DNA of 64,000 bases from Bradyrhizobium erythrophlei (GTDB taxonomy: Bacteria; Pseudomonadota; Alphaproteobacteria; Rhizobiales; Xanthobacteraceae). Below the pieces are notes generated by a model. That model made no database searches, was not told the origin of the DNA, and saw only the letters and a list, made by a program, of their open reading frames with translations. The stretch lies in the NCBI GenBank assembly GCA_900129675.1, contig FSRD01000003.1, positions 1,116,001 through 1,180,000 of the forward strand. The letters are read 5' to 3'. Positions 34,129-43,467 of the stretch are shown here, one piece after another; position 1 is the stretch's first letter; each line of letters starts with the position of its first letter. The position numbers were made by a program, and so were the translations under genes.

Positions 34129-34635
34129 ATGTACTATCAGGTGATTTCGCAGTGCACGCAGAGCCTGAAGAATTTGGAGGCCTGTCTCGACAAGGCTGAG
34201 CAGCATGCGGCCGCCAAAAAATTCGACGTCGGCGTGCTCATGACCAGCCGTCTCGCGCCTGACATGCAGCATTTCACCTACCAGATCCAAAGCGCTTGCG
34301 ACTATGTAAAAGCCGCGGCTGCATGGCTCTCAGGGCAAACGCCGCCCAAGCACGACGACAACGAGCAGACGATCGACGAACTGCGCGCCCGCATCCGGAA
34401 GACCGTCGCTTTCGCGGAGAGCGTGAAAGAGGCGCAGTACGCGGGCGCGAGCGAGCGCAAGGTCAGACTCTCCTGGGCGCCCGGCAAGGTCATCGGCGGC
34501 GAGGACTACCTGCTGCAGATGGCGATCCCCAACATCTTTTTCCATATCGCGATGGCCTACGCCATCCTCCGCCACAACGGCGTCAATGTCGGCAAGATGG
34601 ATTTTCTTGGTCCGATCAATCTGGTCGACGCCTGA
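34129..34635 (+). CDS. DUF1993 family protein
   Basis: A 168-residue helical protein: MYYQVISQCTQSLKNLEACL, then DVGVLMTSRLAPDMQHFTYQ, IQSACDYVKAAAAWLSG, PNIFFHIAMAYAILRHNG and VGKMDFLGPIN are hallmarks of DUF1993, which resembles DinB-like four-helix bundles. The ATG at 34129 has AAGGA upstream. The family has no established reaction. It stands alone between an R3 fragment and repeat R1. Confidence 0.88.
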   Translation: MYYQVISQCTQSLKNLEACLDKAEQHAAAKKFDVGVLMTSRLAPDMQHFTYQIQSACDYVKAAAAWLSGQTPPKHDDNEQTIDELRARIRKTVAFAESVKEAQYAGASERKVRLSWAPGKVIGGEDYLLQMAIPNIFFHIAMAYAILRHNGVNVGKMDFLGPINLVDA

Positions 34636-34679
34636 TCGGTCGAGGTGTACCATTCAAACGGCGGGCAATGTCTGCTGGT

Positions 34680-34767
34680 GTGCTGGTTTTTGGACGCCGG
34701 CAACGAGGAGGCTCCGCACGCTCAACTGACCGGCGTCCAAAAAGCGCCAAGGCACGAAGTCGCGGGA
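34680..34767. repeat. Dispersed 88-base hairpin repeat R1, copy 2
   Basis: Nearly identical to 7218-7305, with the same 13-base inverted arms TTTTGGACGCCGG and CCGGCGTCCAAAA. The bases after it (GGGCACCGGC, GAGTGCTATG) resemble those following the partial copy at 56074. Confidence 0.82.
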
Positions 34768-35033
34768 AGTTGGGCACCGGCCGGGCAGCGAGTGCTATGA
34801 AGATTTAATGCCGGTGCCGAGCTCGATGATAGACGTGAGTGCGACAGAATTGGACCTGCGTGTCCGGACGTATGGCAGTTCAGGAGAGCGCATTAGGCTT
34901 TTGGGTGGGCGTTCGGAGCGCACCAATGCGCGATGTGCGCACTGATGGATGCCGCTGGGTTGAGCGAGATCGCCACCGGCGTTTAGCCAGCGCATCGGAC
35001 CAGGAAAACTGCAACGCTCACAGGAGGTCTTGG
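34768..35033. other. No gene seen
   Basis: Only short unsupported frames between the R1 repeat and the IS91 remnant. The stretch near 34980-35030 may be the non-coding end of the IS91 element. Confidence 0.5.
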
Positions 35034-35312
35034 TCATGACGTGTCGATCCTGCTGGGTGTCGGCCGCCAGCTCGGCTGGCAGCCGCGCGCGAAGGTCTCG
35101 ATGACGATCATGCGCGCGCCACAGCACGGGCATGGGTACGGCAGCACGCGCGGGGTATGCGGTGCAACATCCGGCTGCTGTTGGGGATCGGCGGCCGGCG
35201 GGGCGACATCGAGGAGCGCACGGGCCGTCGCGATGCTCTGGGCGCGGTTGGTGGAGGCAAAGAGCCGTAGTGGCGGATGCGGTGGAAGCCCTTGGGGAGC
35301 ACGTGCAGACCC
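35034..35312 (-). pseudogene. IS91-family transposase, C-terminal remnant with a frameshift
   Basis: The minus strand encodes LPYPCPCCGARMIVIETFAR, then GCQPSWRPTPSRIDTS and a stop, the zinc-binding tail typical of IS91-type (Y2) transposases in rhizobia. Upstream the sense continues as LFASTNRAQSIATARALLD in the same frame, but the preceding LPKGFHRIRHYG is in another frame, so a one-base shift lies near 35265. The catalytic tyrosines are missing. Confidence 0.72.
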
Positions 35313-35585
35313 GGTCTGGCCGGCTGAGAATGTCCGCTCTTGGGGTCTAAGGGACATGCCGTTCAAACGAGGCCATTTTCGTTTTCGGCACAAAGCGGGC
35401 TTGGAGAACATGGCCCAGCCCGCTGCTCTGAGCTGCGCGCCGGTCGGCCCCTACGCCCACTTAGGCTGCCTTGGGTGTCCCTTGGACCAACGCCTCCAGA
35501 GAAGCAATAGTAGCCCCAATGTTCTCCCTTCGCTTCCTCAGGCTCCGCGCTAACACCGGATAAGTCGGGTCCGACACGTCGCGGA
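35313..35585. other. No gene seen; breakpoint upstream of the truncated MgtE
   Basis: Short overlapping frames on both strands, none convincing. MgtE-like coding sense begins abruptly near 35586, so a recombination breakpoint lies at or just before that point. Confidence 0.5.
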
Positions 35586-35612
35586 TATCCGAAGCACACC
35601 GCCGGTTCGATC

Positions 35613-36593
35613 ATGACGACGGAATTCGCCAGCGTTCCCTCGACCTACACCGTCGGGCAGACGCTCGACTATATCCGTCACGTGGAAAGCAGCCGGGAAA
35701 CCGTCTACGCGATCTACGTGCTGGATCCCCTCAGCAAGAAGCTGGTCAAAACGATCACCCTGCGCCGGCTGATCACGGGAGATCCTGAAGCACCGGTGCT
35801 ATCGGTAGCCCGTCCAGGCCGTCTGATCACCGCCATTCCCCTGATGGACCGGGAAGATGTCGCGCGTCTGATCTCGAAGTACGACCTCCTCGCGGTGCCG
35901 GTCGTCGACCATGGTCGCGTCATTGGAATCGTCACGGTCGACGACGTCATCGACGCCATCGTGCAGGAGTCCACCGAGGACGTGCAGAAATTCGGCGGCA
36001 TGGCGGCCATCAACGAGCCGTACATGGAAGTCGGCTTCTGGCAGATGATGAAAAAGCGCGGCGGCTGGTTGTGCGCGCTGTTCCTGTCCGAAATGCTGAC
36101 GGCGTCGGCGATGCAGCGCTACGAAGGCGAGCTCGAGAAGGCGATCGTGCTGACGTTGTTCATCCCCCTGATCATGAGCTCGGGAGGTAATTCCGGATCG
36201 CAGGCCACGTCCCTTCTGATACGCGCATTGGCCTTGCGTCAGCTTGAAATCAAGGACTGGTGGCGCGTGGCGCTACGGGAAATCCCGAGTGGACTGGCTC
36301 TGGGGGCGATGCTGGGCCTTGTCGGAATCGTCCGCATTGCGCTTTGGCAGTATCTGGGCTTCTACGACTATGGCGAGCACTGGATGCTGATTGCGCTGAC
36401 GATTGCCGCCACCCTGGTCGGCATCGTCATGTTTGGCTCGCTGACCGGATCCATGCTCCCGTTCGTTCTGCAACGGATCGGGTTCGACCCGGCCAGCGCG
36501 TCGGCGCCGTTTGTTGCAACCCTGGTCGACGTCACGGGATTAGTGATCTATTTCACCGTCGCTTCCCTGATCCTGCGGGGAACGCTGCAGTAA
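35613..36593 (+). CDS. mgtE: Magnesium transporter MgtE, missing the N domain
   Basis: A 326-residue ORF carrying the CBS pair (residues 1-130; YAIYVLDPLSKKLVKTI, LLAVPVVDHGRVIGIVTVDD) and the transmembrane domain (VLTLFIPLIMSSGGNSGSQA, LVGIVMFGSLTGSMLPFVL, DPASASAPFVATLVDVTGL) that forms the Mg2+ pore. Full-length MgtE has about 450 residues with an N-terminal helical domain that is absent here. Upstream of the ATG at 35613, in frame, YPKHTAGSIM continues MgtE homology for only about nine more residues. The gene is therefore 5'-truncated. It may still be translated from 35613, but Mg2+ gating would be altered. Confidence 0.82.
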   Translation: MTTEFASVPSTYTVGQTLDYIRHVESSRETVYAIYVLDPLSKKLVKTITLRRLITGDPEAPVLSVARPGRLITAIPLMDREDVARLISKYDLLAVPVVDHGRVIGIVTVDDVIDAIVQESTEDVQKFGGMAAINEPYMEVGFWQMMKKRGGWLCALFLSEMLTASAMQRYEGELEKAIVLTLFIPLIMSSGGNSGSQATSLLIRALALRQLEIKDWWRVALREIPSGLALGAMLGLVGIVRIALWQYLGFYDYGEHWMLIALTIAATLVGIVMFGSLTGSMLPFVLQRIGFDPASASAPFVATLVDVTGLVIYFTVASLILRGTLQ

Positions 36594-36991
36594 ACATCAG
36601 TAAGCCGCCCGATCGAGCGAAGCGGCAGGGCCACCGGTTCAACAATTAGGGTCGAAGGTCACTCGCCTGGGGGAGGCCGTTCGACCGGAAGTAGCGATGG
36701 TTCAGGGCGAGTATAAGATTCAGGCACGTGATGCACCGCTGTTGGATCGGGCCGAGAGCACAAAACTCTCAGTCACCGATGAAGCCGAAGATCGGGGCGG
36801 GTACTGGCCGAAATAAGCCTATCGCTGATTCGAAATAGTCGCCACCAAGCGGAGTATGATCGCGCGGCGGCGCTGGTATTTCCCTGGCCGGGCCCTCAAA
36901 ATCCCTAGCAGTCTAACGTAAAAGTACCATGTCACGGTCGTATGACAAGCGCGCCCTGCCAGCTCGCCACGTTTCTGGCTGCCTCACCTAT
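36594..36991. other. No gene seen
   Basis: Convergent intergenic space between MgtE and the proline-rich membrane protein. I see no hairpin terminator with a clear T run and no protein-like frame. Confidence 0.5.
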
Positions 36992-37738
36992 TCACGGGAT
37001 TGTTCCCGGACTCAACTGCTGTAGGTGTTGCGCGCGGTCGAATACACGCGACGCGGCGGCCGAACGCGGCGGAGGCGCCGACATCCTGGGCCGCAGGTTC
37101 TGTTCGGAAGCTTTGGCAACGTCGCGGGATATTTGTTGCTGGTTGGCCTTGAGCTGCTCGATCTCTTGCGCCACGCTCGCGAGATTGCGCGCCATCGACT
37201 GGAGCAACTGCGCCGAGTCGGGAGACAGGGCGGCGGCGGTCGGCGCGACGCCTTCCGGTGCGGTCTGGGCCGGAGCTGCCGGTTGCGGAGGTGCTACGTT
37301 CGCGTCGGCCGCCTGAACAGTAGGTGGGCTCGGTTGCTCCGGGGGGCCCGGGTTTTCCAGCGGCGGCGATGAAGTTAGGACGAGCTGCGGCGCCCAACTC
37401 GCGATAATCCGTTTCGCCGCGTCGCCATAGAACTGCCAAGCGACGCCGGCGCCACCGATGCACGCTGTCAATAGGAAGCGAGTGAAGGCGCGTCCCGCCC
37501 GCCTGCCAATCGACGGCCGGTCGCCCGGGACTTGGACATTGTTGACGGCAGCAGGGCGAAACGTCATATCGACCGGGAGAATCGGGGGGCCAGCGGAGAA
37601 GTCGGACCCCATGCGGGTCTGCGGATCCGAAGAACAGCGCATGGCGTCGTGCGCCAGATTGGAAAGCTCTTTATCCTCGGGCGCGACCAGAAGGATATCG
37701 CGCGGATCGGTTTGTTTCGGGTTTAGCGTGGAATGCAT
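36992..37738 (-). CDS. Membrane-anchored proline-rich protein
   Basis: A 248-residue protein with one transmembrane helix near residues 85-105 (FTRFLLTACIGGAGVAWQF), a cytoplasmic N-terminus (ILLVAPEDKELSNLAHDAM), then a Pro/Ala-rich linker (PPLENPGPPEQPSPPTVQ) and a short coiled coil (SVAQEIEQLKANQQQISRD). The ATG at 37736-37738 has GGAG six bases upstream; a GTG six codons earlier is possible. This layout is frequent in Bradyrhizobium and its function is unknown. The last residues (QHLQQLSPGTIP) may be a truncated ending. Confidence 0.68.
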   Translation of the reverse strand: MHSTLNPKQTDPRDILLVAPEDKELSNLAHDAMRCSSDPQTRMGSDFSAGPPILPVDMTFRPAAVNNVQVPGDRPSIGRRAGRAFTRFLLTACIGGAGVAWQFYGDAAKRIIASWAPQLVLTSSPPLENPGPPEQPSPPTVQAADANVAPPQPAAPAQTAPEGVAPTAAALSPDSAQLLQSMARNLASVAQEIEQLKANQQQISRDVAKASEQNLRPRMSAPPPRSAAASRVFDRAQHLQQLSPGTIP

Positions 37739-37895
37739 TGGCGCTCCGTCCTGCACTCGGTGAGATAATGGGAGGGCGGGCGGGCGGGCTTCATCGCGAC
37801 GGGCAGGTGCACCAGGGCTGAGGGCGAAGGGGAATGACCTGGTGCGAGTGGCCTCGGGACACCATGCGAACGCCGATTAACACCCGCTGATGGCG

Positions 37896-38114
37896 TCAGC
37901 TAAAAAATCGAACAAAGAGATTCCGAAAACCCGAAACAAGTAAGCCCAGGATTGCTCCAGCGATAGTGCCACCAATTAATCCGCCACCGGCTTGCCCGCT
38001 CATATCGACTTGGGTCCAAAGCCCAATCTCCAGAAAGGCTGCGTAGAGCAGTCCTAGGCAGGCTCCGTACATCGCAAATCTTAGCGTGTTCGATTTGTTC
38101 ATTTGGTTGCTCAT
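37896..38114 (-). CDS. Small two-helix membrane protein
   Basis: A 72-residue protein, MSNQMNKSNTLRFAMYGACL, with helices GACLGLLYAAFLEIGLW and GGLIGGTIAGAILGLLVSGF and a basic tail FRNLFVRFFS. The glycine-rich second helix resembles glycine-zipper segments. No neighbour suggests a role. Confidence 0.6.
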   Translation of the reverse strand: MSNQMNKSNTLRFAMYGACLGLLYAAFLEIGLWTQVDMSGQAGGGLIGGTIAGAILGLLVSGFRNLFVRFFS

Positions 38115-38330
38115 GGCATTTGCACTACCTGTAGGTGATCCTCAGCGTCCGGATGCGAGGCGATCGTCATGAACCAAACGGCGCTGAAAAACAGTGACCA
38201 GAACGTATCCCAGTAGATCACAGAACATCGCAGCTGCTCACACGCCACTGGGGCTGTGGCCATTAATTCGCTGCTTTAGAATGGCCGACGGCTTGAACAC
38301 GATTACGCGACTCGGAGAAATCATCAAACG

Positions 38331-38531
38331 TCAGTCATTCGATTTCGGTCCGTCATGATAACATTGGCGTCGACCGTCTGCGTCGCCATCGCCGGACCGA
38401 ATGCATTGAAGGCGCGTACCGCTTGCCGGTCTGAGGGGTCGGTCGCTGTGGGCCAATACCGCGGCGAGCGCCTGTCCTGAGATCGCAACCAGTATCGTTA
38501 TTGGTGCGGCTAAAGCGAGATTTTTCGTCAC
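38331..38531 (-). pseudogene. Small exported protein, frameshifted paralogue of the gene at 57192
   Basis: From a GTG at 38529-38531 the peptide TKNLALAAPITILVAISGQA is a signal peptide almost identical to that of the intact protein at 57192-57422. After it, the paralogous sense (YWPTATDPSDRQAVRAFNAF, TQTVDANVIM) continues only in a neighbouring frame, so a small deletion broke the gene just after the signal peptide. Confidence 0.72.
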
Positions 38532-38705
38532 AACTCTGTTTCCTTGCTGTGTGAGAATCTCCGATCGTCGGGAAATGCGCATCACGGCATAGGAATGCGA
38601 GCAGGATTCAACTGTCCGTTCGTAAACGCGATATAGGAAATGAGCCGCATGGTTGTGGCGGGGAATTGAGATTGATCGGACGACCGTCAGGCATATATTT
38701 GCGGG

Positions 38706-38843
38706 ATGACGCGGCAACGCATTTTTAGACAGATCGGCATTGTTGGCGCGGTCATATTGCTGCCAGCATGGTTTTACTGGGGCCGGAAAGCGTCTATGTT
38801 ACTTGGCCGGCGAGACGGCAACGCGACATGTGCTGATTTGTGA
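38706..38843 (+). CDS. Possible small membrane protein, 45 residues
   Basis: ATG at 38706, TGA at 38841-38843. The peptide MTRQRIFRQIGIVGAVILL then PAWFYWGRKASMLLG has one membrane helix with positive residues before it. The ribosome binding site is poor. It reads away from the broken gene at 38331-38531. Confidence 0.35.
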   Translation: MTRQRIFRQIGIVGAVILLPAWFYWGRKASMLLGRRDGNATCADL

Positions 38844-39033
38844 AAAACACACTGGGCCAAATGATGCGCGCGATTACATTGAACAGTCAAGACCGCAGAA
38901 GCAATTTGACGCCGCGCCGGTCGTAACGTCCATCCATCTTGGCGTGAAAGGTAGGCAATTTCTTTCCCACAATCGTGAAATGCTCGGCGATATGCGCGAC
39001 AGGGGCCGCGAAGCACGACCCTGCGCCGACGTT

Positions 39034-40091
39034 GTGTGTACCGAAAACTTAAACACGGGCGTAGCGGTGATGAAGTCCGCCAAGGACGGCGCGTGAACTG
39101 ATCACACCGGTTCGCTGAACCGGGCGAGACACTGGTGCATCCTTGTTCAAGGATAAGATTTCAGGATCCGGCGCAGATGTGTCTCGCCTAGGACAATGAT
39201 GTGGTCTAAACACTCGCGCCGGATCGATCCGATCAACCGCTCGGCAAAGCCATTCTGCCGGGGCGAGGCTGGTGCGGTAGGCTTGTCCCGGATGCCCATG
39301 GCGCGCAATCGGCGCGTGACGATGCTGCTATAGATCCGGTCCCGATCGCGGATGAGGTAGCTCGGAGCCTCATCCCAAGGAAACGCCTCCGTTATCTGAC
39401 GTGCAACCCATTCTGCCGTCGGATTTGCTGTGACGTTGATCCAGACGAGGTCTCGGCGGCCGAGCCGGACAATGACGAAGGCAGAGAGCAGGTCGAAACC
39501 GATAGTTGGAACGACGAACAGGTCGATGGCGGCAATGTCCGGCGCGTGGTTCCGCAAGAAGGTTCGCCATTCCTGGCTGGGTGGCCCCCGTCGTTTGACC
39601 ATGTACTTGGCGACGCTCGACTGTGCGATCTCAAACCCGAGCTTGAGCAGTTCGCCGTGGATGCGTGGCGCGCCCCAAAGCGGATTTTCCATGCTCATCC
39701 GTCGGATCAATCCGCGCAGCTCCGTGTCGATCCGCGGTCGCCCTCCCTGTGGACGCGACTTCCAACGCCAGTAGCAAGCGAAAGCCGGCCCGATGCCAAC
39801 GCACGAGCGTCTCGGGTCGGATGATCGTGAGGACCTGCAGGATCGACGGAACCCAGCGGTAGAGCTGGATAAAGAACCAGCGATCATTGCTCGTAAGCCG
39901 GACGCGACCAGGGAGCCTACGCGTCAAGACCATTAACTGATGTCGAAGTACCGCGTTCTCAGCTTCAAGCCGTAACTTCGACTTGAACGGCGAGGCCAGC
40001 ACGGTCAGAGCGAAACAGAACAGCCCGATCATTCCACCAGCTTAGGCGATTCCAATACGTCATCAACTCGGATAAGGTTTTCGGTACACAC
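39034..40091 (-). mobile_element. Insertion sequence, copy B (damaged)
   Basis: Bounded by the same inverted repeats as copy A (39034-39048 and 40077-40091). Compared with copy A it lacks 34 bases after 39154, which removes the coding for the YADYYNRVRTH tail, and has an extra A near 39776 in the WRWK region that splits the transposase frame. Elsewhere the two differ at scattered single bases. The transposase is thus dead, although the ends could still be mobilised by copy A. Confidence 0.88.
39147..40032 (-). pseudogene. Transposase of IS copy B, two inactivating changes
   Basis: The N-terminal third reads in one frame (LRLEAENAVLRHQLMVLTRR) down to about 39777, the rest in another (GGRPRIDTELRGLIRRM, AIDLFVVPT, LIRDRDRIYS, NGFAERLIGSIRREC), and the reading stops at LKSYP because of the 34-base deletion. 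All three DDE residues remain but in a broken frame. Confidence 0.88.
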
Positions 40092-40126
40092 AGTTTTGTG
40101 ACCTGCCTTCGGTCCCACCCGGACCC

Positions 40127-40525
40127 ATGGGACGCTTTCTGCTTACACAGATGGCCGCCGTGGCTGAGCTTGAGGCAGGCCTGATCGGCGAGCGCACCAA
40201 GAACGCCTTGGCCGCCGCAAAGAAGCGGATTGCTCGCACTGGCCAGCGCGGCCGGCCGGACATCAAGCGCCTTGGCAACCCCAACGGTGCCCGAGCGCTC
40301 AAGGGCAAGCAGGTAGGCAACGCGGAAGCCGTGGCAAAACTCAAGGCCACCGCCACTCAGCGGGCAGGGGACCTGAAGGCCATCGTGGACGACATCAAGC
40401 GCACCGGGGTCACGAGCGTTCGCGGGATTGCCGAGGAACTGCACGTGCGGGGCATCCGCGCTCCACGGGGCGACACGTGGCACCCCACGGCTGTCTCGCG
40501 GCTACTGAGCCGGTTCTCACTGTAG
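40127..40525 (+). pseudogene. Serine recombinase (resolvase/invertase), 5' end lost at IS copy B
   Basis: The last about 133 residues of a resolvase: MGRFLLTQMAAVAELEAGLI then GERTKNALAAAKKRIA is the long E helix region, and TSVRGIAEELHVRGIRAPRG followed by WHPTAVSRLLSR is the DNA-binding helix-turn-helix. The catalytic N-terminal domain with the Ser nucleophile is missing; homology starts 36 bases after the right end of IS copy B. IS insertion followed by deletion is the likely cause. Confidence 0.82.
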
Positions 40526-41097
40526 GAGCGGACACCGCGACGTTCTGAGTTGGGTGGCGGGCCTGACGTCCGGTTTAATTGGGTCCTGCGGATGGCCCAC
40601 CTACGGTTTTCAAATGACCGACATCCCCGGCTTCAAGATTGTCGGCTTCGCTGGCCAGCGGCTGCTGAGCTAAGGCGAGCCGTTTGCCGCCCCAAGGTTT
40701 CCGGTCTCGGCATCGAGGCTTAATGACAAGCCCTAGCTCACCGCGCGCTAGTTGAGGCCAATAACGTCCTGACGTTCCCGGCGCGATCCTAAATGAGCCT
40801 ATTTCGAACGCCCCAGTGCCCTCGGCTTCAAATGCTCGACTTAAAGGCGGCGGCCCTCACCGAGGTAACGGCAGGGGTGTCGGTTTTCCAGCGGGTGGCC
40901 TATGGGGTCCCAAGGTTCTCGCTGGGGACAGGCTCTTGGTGTCCGCTTTGGAACTCGTTGCAGACCTAGTACCAGGAGCGGACCTCGCCTTCACGCCTGC
41001 ACTAGGCTCGTAGGGCTAAAGCTGTTATGGCCGCTGAGACGCATTTCCAAGCGCGTTTGCACATCGTCCAGACTATCACATCCGAAGCCTACCCAGT
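40526..41097. other. No gene seen
   Basis: 572 bases without a credible frame or strong hairpin. The stretch 40800-41000 has a few short open frames on the + strand (for example 40816-41013) with no ribosome binding site or family features. Confidence 0.5.
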
Positions 41098-42384
41098 ATG
41101 AGACAAATGCTATCTGATCGCCGCCGCCGGTCTATGAGAGTAATCTCGGCGCGCTGGCAGCGACGCGCAATTTTCGTACTCGGTGGCATCGCGGTGGGCG
41201 CCGCGGCCGTGGCACTTGCGGTGCTTGCTGACTGGGCTCAACTTGCTTTCGCCGGTATGGTGGCGAAGTTACGCTATGCCTCATTGGTGGTCACGCCGCT
41301 TGGTTTCGGGCTTTCGGTCTTCCTTACCAATCGCTTCTTTCCAAATTCTCAGGGTAGCGGCATCCCGCAAGCGATTGCCGCGCGCCAACTCACCGATCAG
41401 GACGCGCGTGGCCGATTGGTCTCGATCCGTATTGCAATCGGAAAGGTCCTTCTGACGTTGCTTGGCCTTTTCTGCGGAGCATCAGTGGGTCGCGAAGGCC
41501 CCACCGTTCAGATCGGCGCATCCATCATGTTCGGGATCGGCCGCATGTCTCCGCGCCGCCAACCCGGACTGATCTTGGCGGGGGCCGCTGCTGGTGTTGC
41601 CGCAGCCTTCAACACGCCGCTCGCTGGCATCGTGTTCGGTATCGAGGAGATGAGCCGCGCGTTTGAAGCGCGCACAAGCGGGTTGATTATCGGCGCAGTC
41701 ATCGCTGCCGGTCTCAGCTCGCTCGCTTTGGTAGGCAATTATGACTACTTTGGCAGCAGCGCGACGATGCTGCGAAACGGTACCGATTGGCTCGCGGTGC
41801 CACTGTGTGGTGTCGCAGGCGGACTTGCTGGCGGATTATTCAGCCGCATCGTGATTGAGATGGCGCGCGGCCTTCCGGGCACTGTCGGACGCGCGATCAA
41901 ACAACATCCGTTGCCCGTCGCGTTGGCCTGTGGTCTCGGCGTGGCGCTGTGTGGGCTCGCTTCCGGCGACACCGTTTACGGCACCGGCTATGCGCAGGTG
42001 AAGGGGGCGCTGGAGAGTGGAACGGCGCTGCCATGGGATTTCGGCCTGTTAAAACTAACTGCCACGGCATTTTCTGCAATCAGCGGTATTCCCGGTGGCA
42101 TTTTCTCACCGTCGCTCGCCGTCGGTGCTGGCCTTGGCGCCGATGTGGCGCACCTGTTCTCCGATGCGCCGATCGGACCGATCATGCTTCTGGGCATGGT
42201 GTCATATTTTTCTGGCGTCGTGCAGGCACCGATCACCGCCTTCGTGATCGTTACCGAGATGACCGACAACCACGCCATGGTTGTGCCCCTCATGGCTGCG
42301 GCGCTCATCGCCCACGCGACCTCCGGGCTGGTCTGCCACGAAGGCATTTACCATGCGCTGGCCAAGGGCTTTCTACGCAGGTGA
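41098..42384 (+). CDS. ClC-type chloride channel/antiporter
   Basis: A 428-residue inner-membrane protein with about ten hydrophobic helices. The anion-selectivity motifs are present: GSGIPQAIAAR, GREGPTVQIGASI with the gating Glu, and GIPGGIFSPSLAVGAG. GIEEMSRAF supplies the second Glu position typical of Cl-/H+ antiporters. There is no C-terminal CBS pair. An ATG at 41098 opens the frame; a later ATG (MRVISARWQRR) at 41131 is an alternative start. It stands alone, and its likely role is chloride or proton balance under acid stress. Confidence 0.92.
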   Translation: MRQMLSDRRRRSMRVISARWQRRAIFVLGGIAVGAAAVALAVLADWAQLAFAGMVAKLRYASLVVTPLGFGLSVFLTNRFFPNSQGSGIPQAIAARQLTDQDARGRLVSIRIAIGKVLLTLLGLFCGASVGREGPTVQIGASIMFGIGRMSPRRQPGLILAGAAAGVAAAFNTPLAGIVFGIEEMSRAFEARTSGLIIGAVIAAGLSSLALVGNYDYFGSSATMLRNGTDWLAVPLCGVAGGLAGGLFSRIVIEMARGLPGTVGRAIKQHPLPVALACGLGVALCGLASGDTVYGTGYAQVKGALESGTALPWDFGLLKLTATAFSAISGIPGGIFSPSLAVGAGLGADVAHLFSDAPIGPIMLLGMVSYFSGVVQAPITAFVIVTEMTDNHAMVVPLMAAALIAHATSGLVCHEGIYHALAKGFLRR

Positions 42385-42594
42385 GTTCCAACAGGCTTGA
42401 GGTCCGTCGAGCCCAAGTCTCTCAATTTACTCGATGCCAAAAGCGACCGACCCATCCGGCACGAGCCCCCGGTTGCATTCCATTCACGCGCAAGGAACGA
42501 AGGCCCGGAAAGGCCTTGGCGTCCACTGGAGTGCTAGTGCGGATCATTGGGCTGGCATATCGTGGCACTGGCAATGCAAAACGAGGACGCGGCG

Positions 42595-42756
42595 ATGACA
42601 CCTAGTGAAGCCCTGCAGCACATCGTCACCCTCGTGGAAGCATCGGCCGACTTGAAGGACGACACGCAGCGCAAGGTGTTGCTACGGAGCGTCGTGGTGG
42701 TCGCCCAGAAGGGGCCTCGGCGTCGCCCCGGATGGTGTAGCCGAATGCGAGCCTAA
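42595..42756 (+). CDS. Possible small protein, 53 residues
   Basis: ATG at 42595 gives MTPSEALQHIVTLVEASADL then KDDTQRKVLLRSVVVVAQKG, a helical, protein-like start, but the last dozen residues are Arg/Pro-rich and may be out of frame. The frame is open upstream to 42547. Low confidence. Confidence 0.35.
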   Translation: MTPSEALQHIVTLVEASADLKDDTQRKVLLRSVVVVAQKGPRRRPGWCSRMRA

Positions 42757-43078
42757 CGTCCTGACGTTTCCCACGCGGTAGGCGAATGGGCGCCTCAAGC
42801 GCGAATGGACTGGGCGTCTTAACTGCAGGGTACAAAACAGCGTTGTTCGATGCTTAGACGTGAAAGTGTGGATAATACCAGCGCCGACCAGATCAGGCTG
42901 CAAGCTTCTCTCATAAGATAGAAACATTGCGCGATTCGGCTTCACTTGCCAGCCGAATTAGGTTTCCGACAGGGACCGCGGTGATGCGGGATTGAAATCG
43001 CATCAGGTGCCGGTACCGGTTATTGCTCCATGTTCTTGCGCTCGAGCATGCAGGTGGATTGGCAGTCGCTCGCGAAAT
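42757..43078. other. No gene seen
   Basis: Short frames only. A hairpin-forming stretch around GGTGCCGGTACCGG lies at 43007-43020, without a T run. Confidence 0.45.
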
Positions 43079-43399
43079 CTACTTTCGGCGCGGTTTTCTC
43101 TTTTGGCTTCTCGAATTGAGCCCGCTCAACCGCTTCGCATTCGCCGCAACCCGTTTTCGATATCGATGAACTATTCTTTCGCCCGAAGCGCCAGCCATCA
43201 GACTCGTCGTCGCTTCAAGTGCAGCATCTACCTTTTCACGGACCATTCGTTCTGCTTCGGATCGGGCGCCGTTGCCACCCCGCATCAGTTTCATCATCCG
43301 GAGCGCTACTACGCCATTTGCCTCGGCTGCCAGCATCATCAAAGAAGTGAGCATCCGCGCATCGGACCGGCGTGGTTTGAAACGGGGAACTCGGTACAT
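43079..43399 (-). CDS. Small helical basic protein
   Basis: A 106-residue protein. The core LTSLMMLAAEANGVVALRMM, EAERMVREKVDAALEATTSL and MAGASGERIVHRYRKRVAAN is amphipathic and helical, with a basic tail. Similar proteins in Bradyrhizobium are annotated only as hypothetical, to my knowledge. The start may be 43399 (MYRVPRFKP) or 43354 (MLTSLMM); neither has a clear ribosome binding site. Confidence 0.58.
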   Translation of the reverse strand: MYRVPRFKPRRSDARMLTSLMMLAAEANGVVALRMMKLMRGGNGARSEAERMVREKVDAALEATTSLMAGASGERIVHRYRKRVAANAKRLSGLNSRSQKRKPRRK

Positions 43400-43467
43400 C
43401 TGACAGCGACTTTCTATCCTGCTAGAAATTGGGTCAACATTTGGGCTGAGGCCGGGAGGCCAGCTCG

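Noticed and set aside
35041..35553. A + strand frame of 170 codons across the IS91 remnant
   Set aside because: It is opposite a clear transposase C-terminus and is not protein-like.
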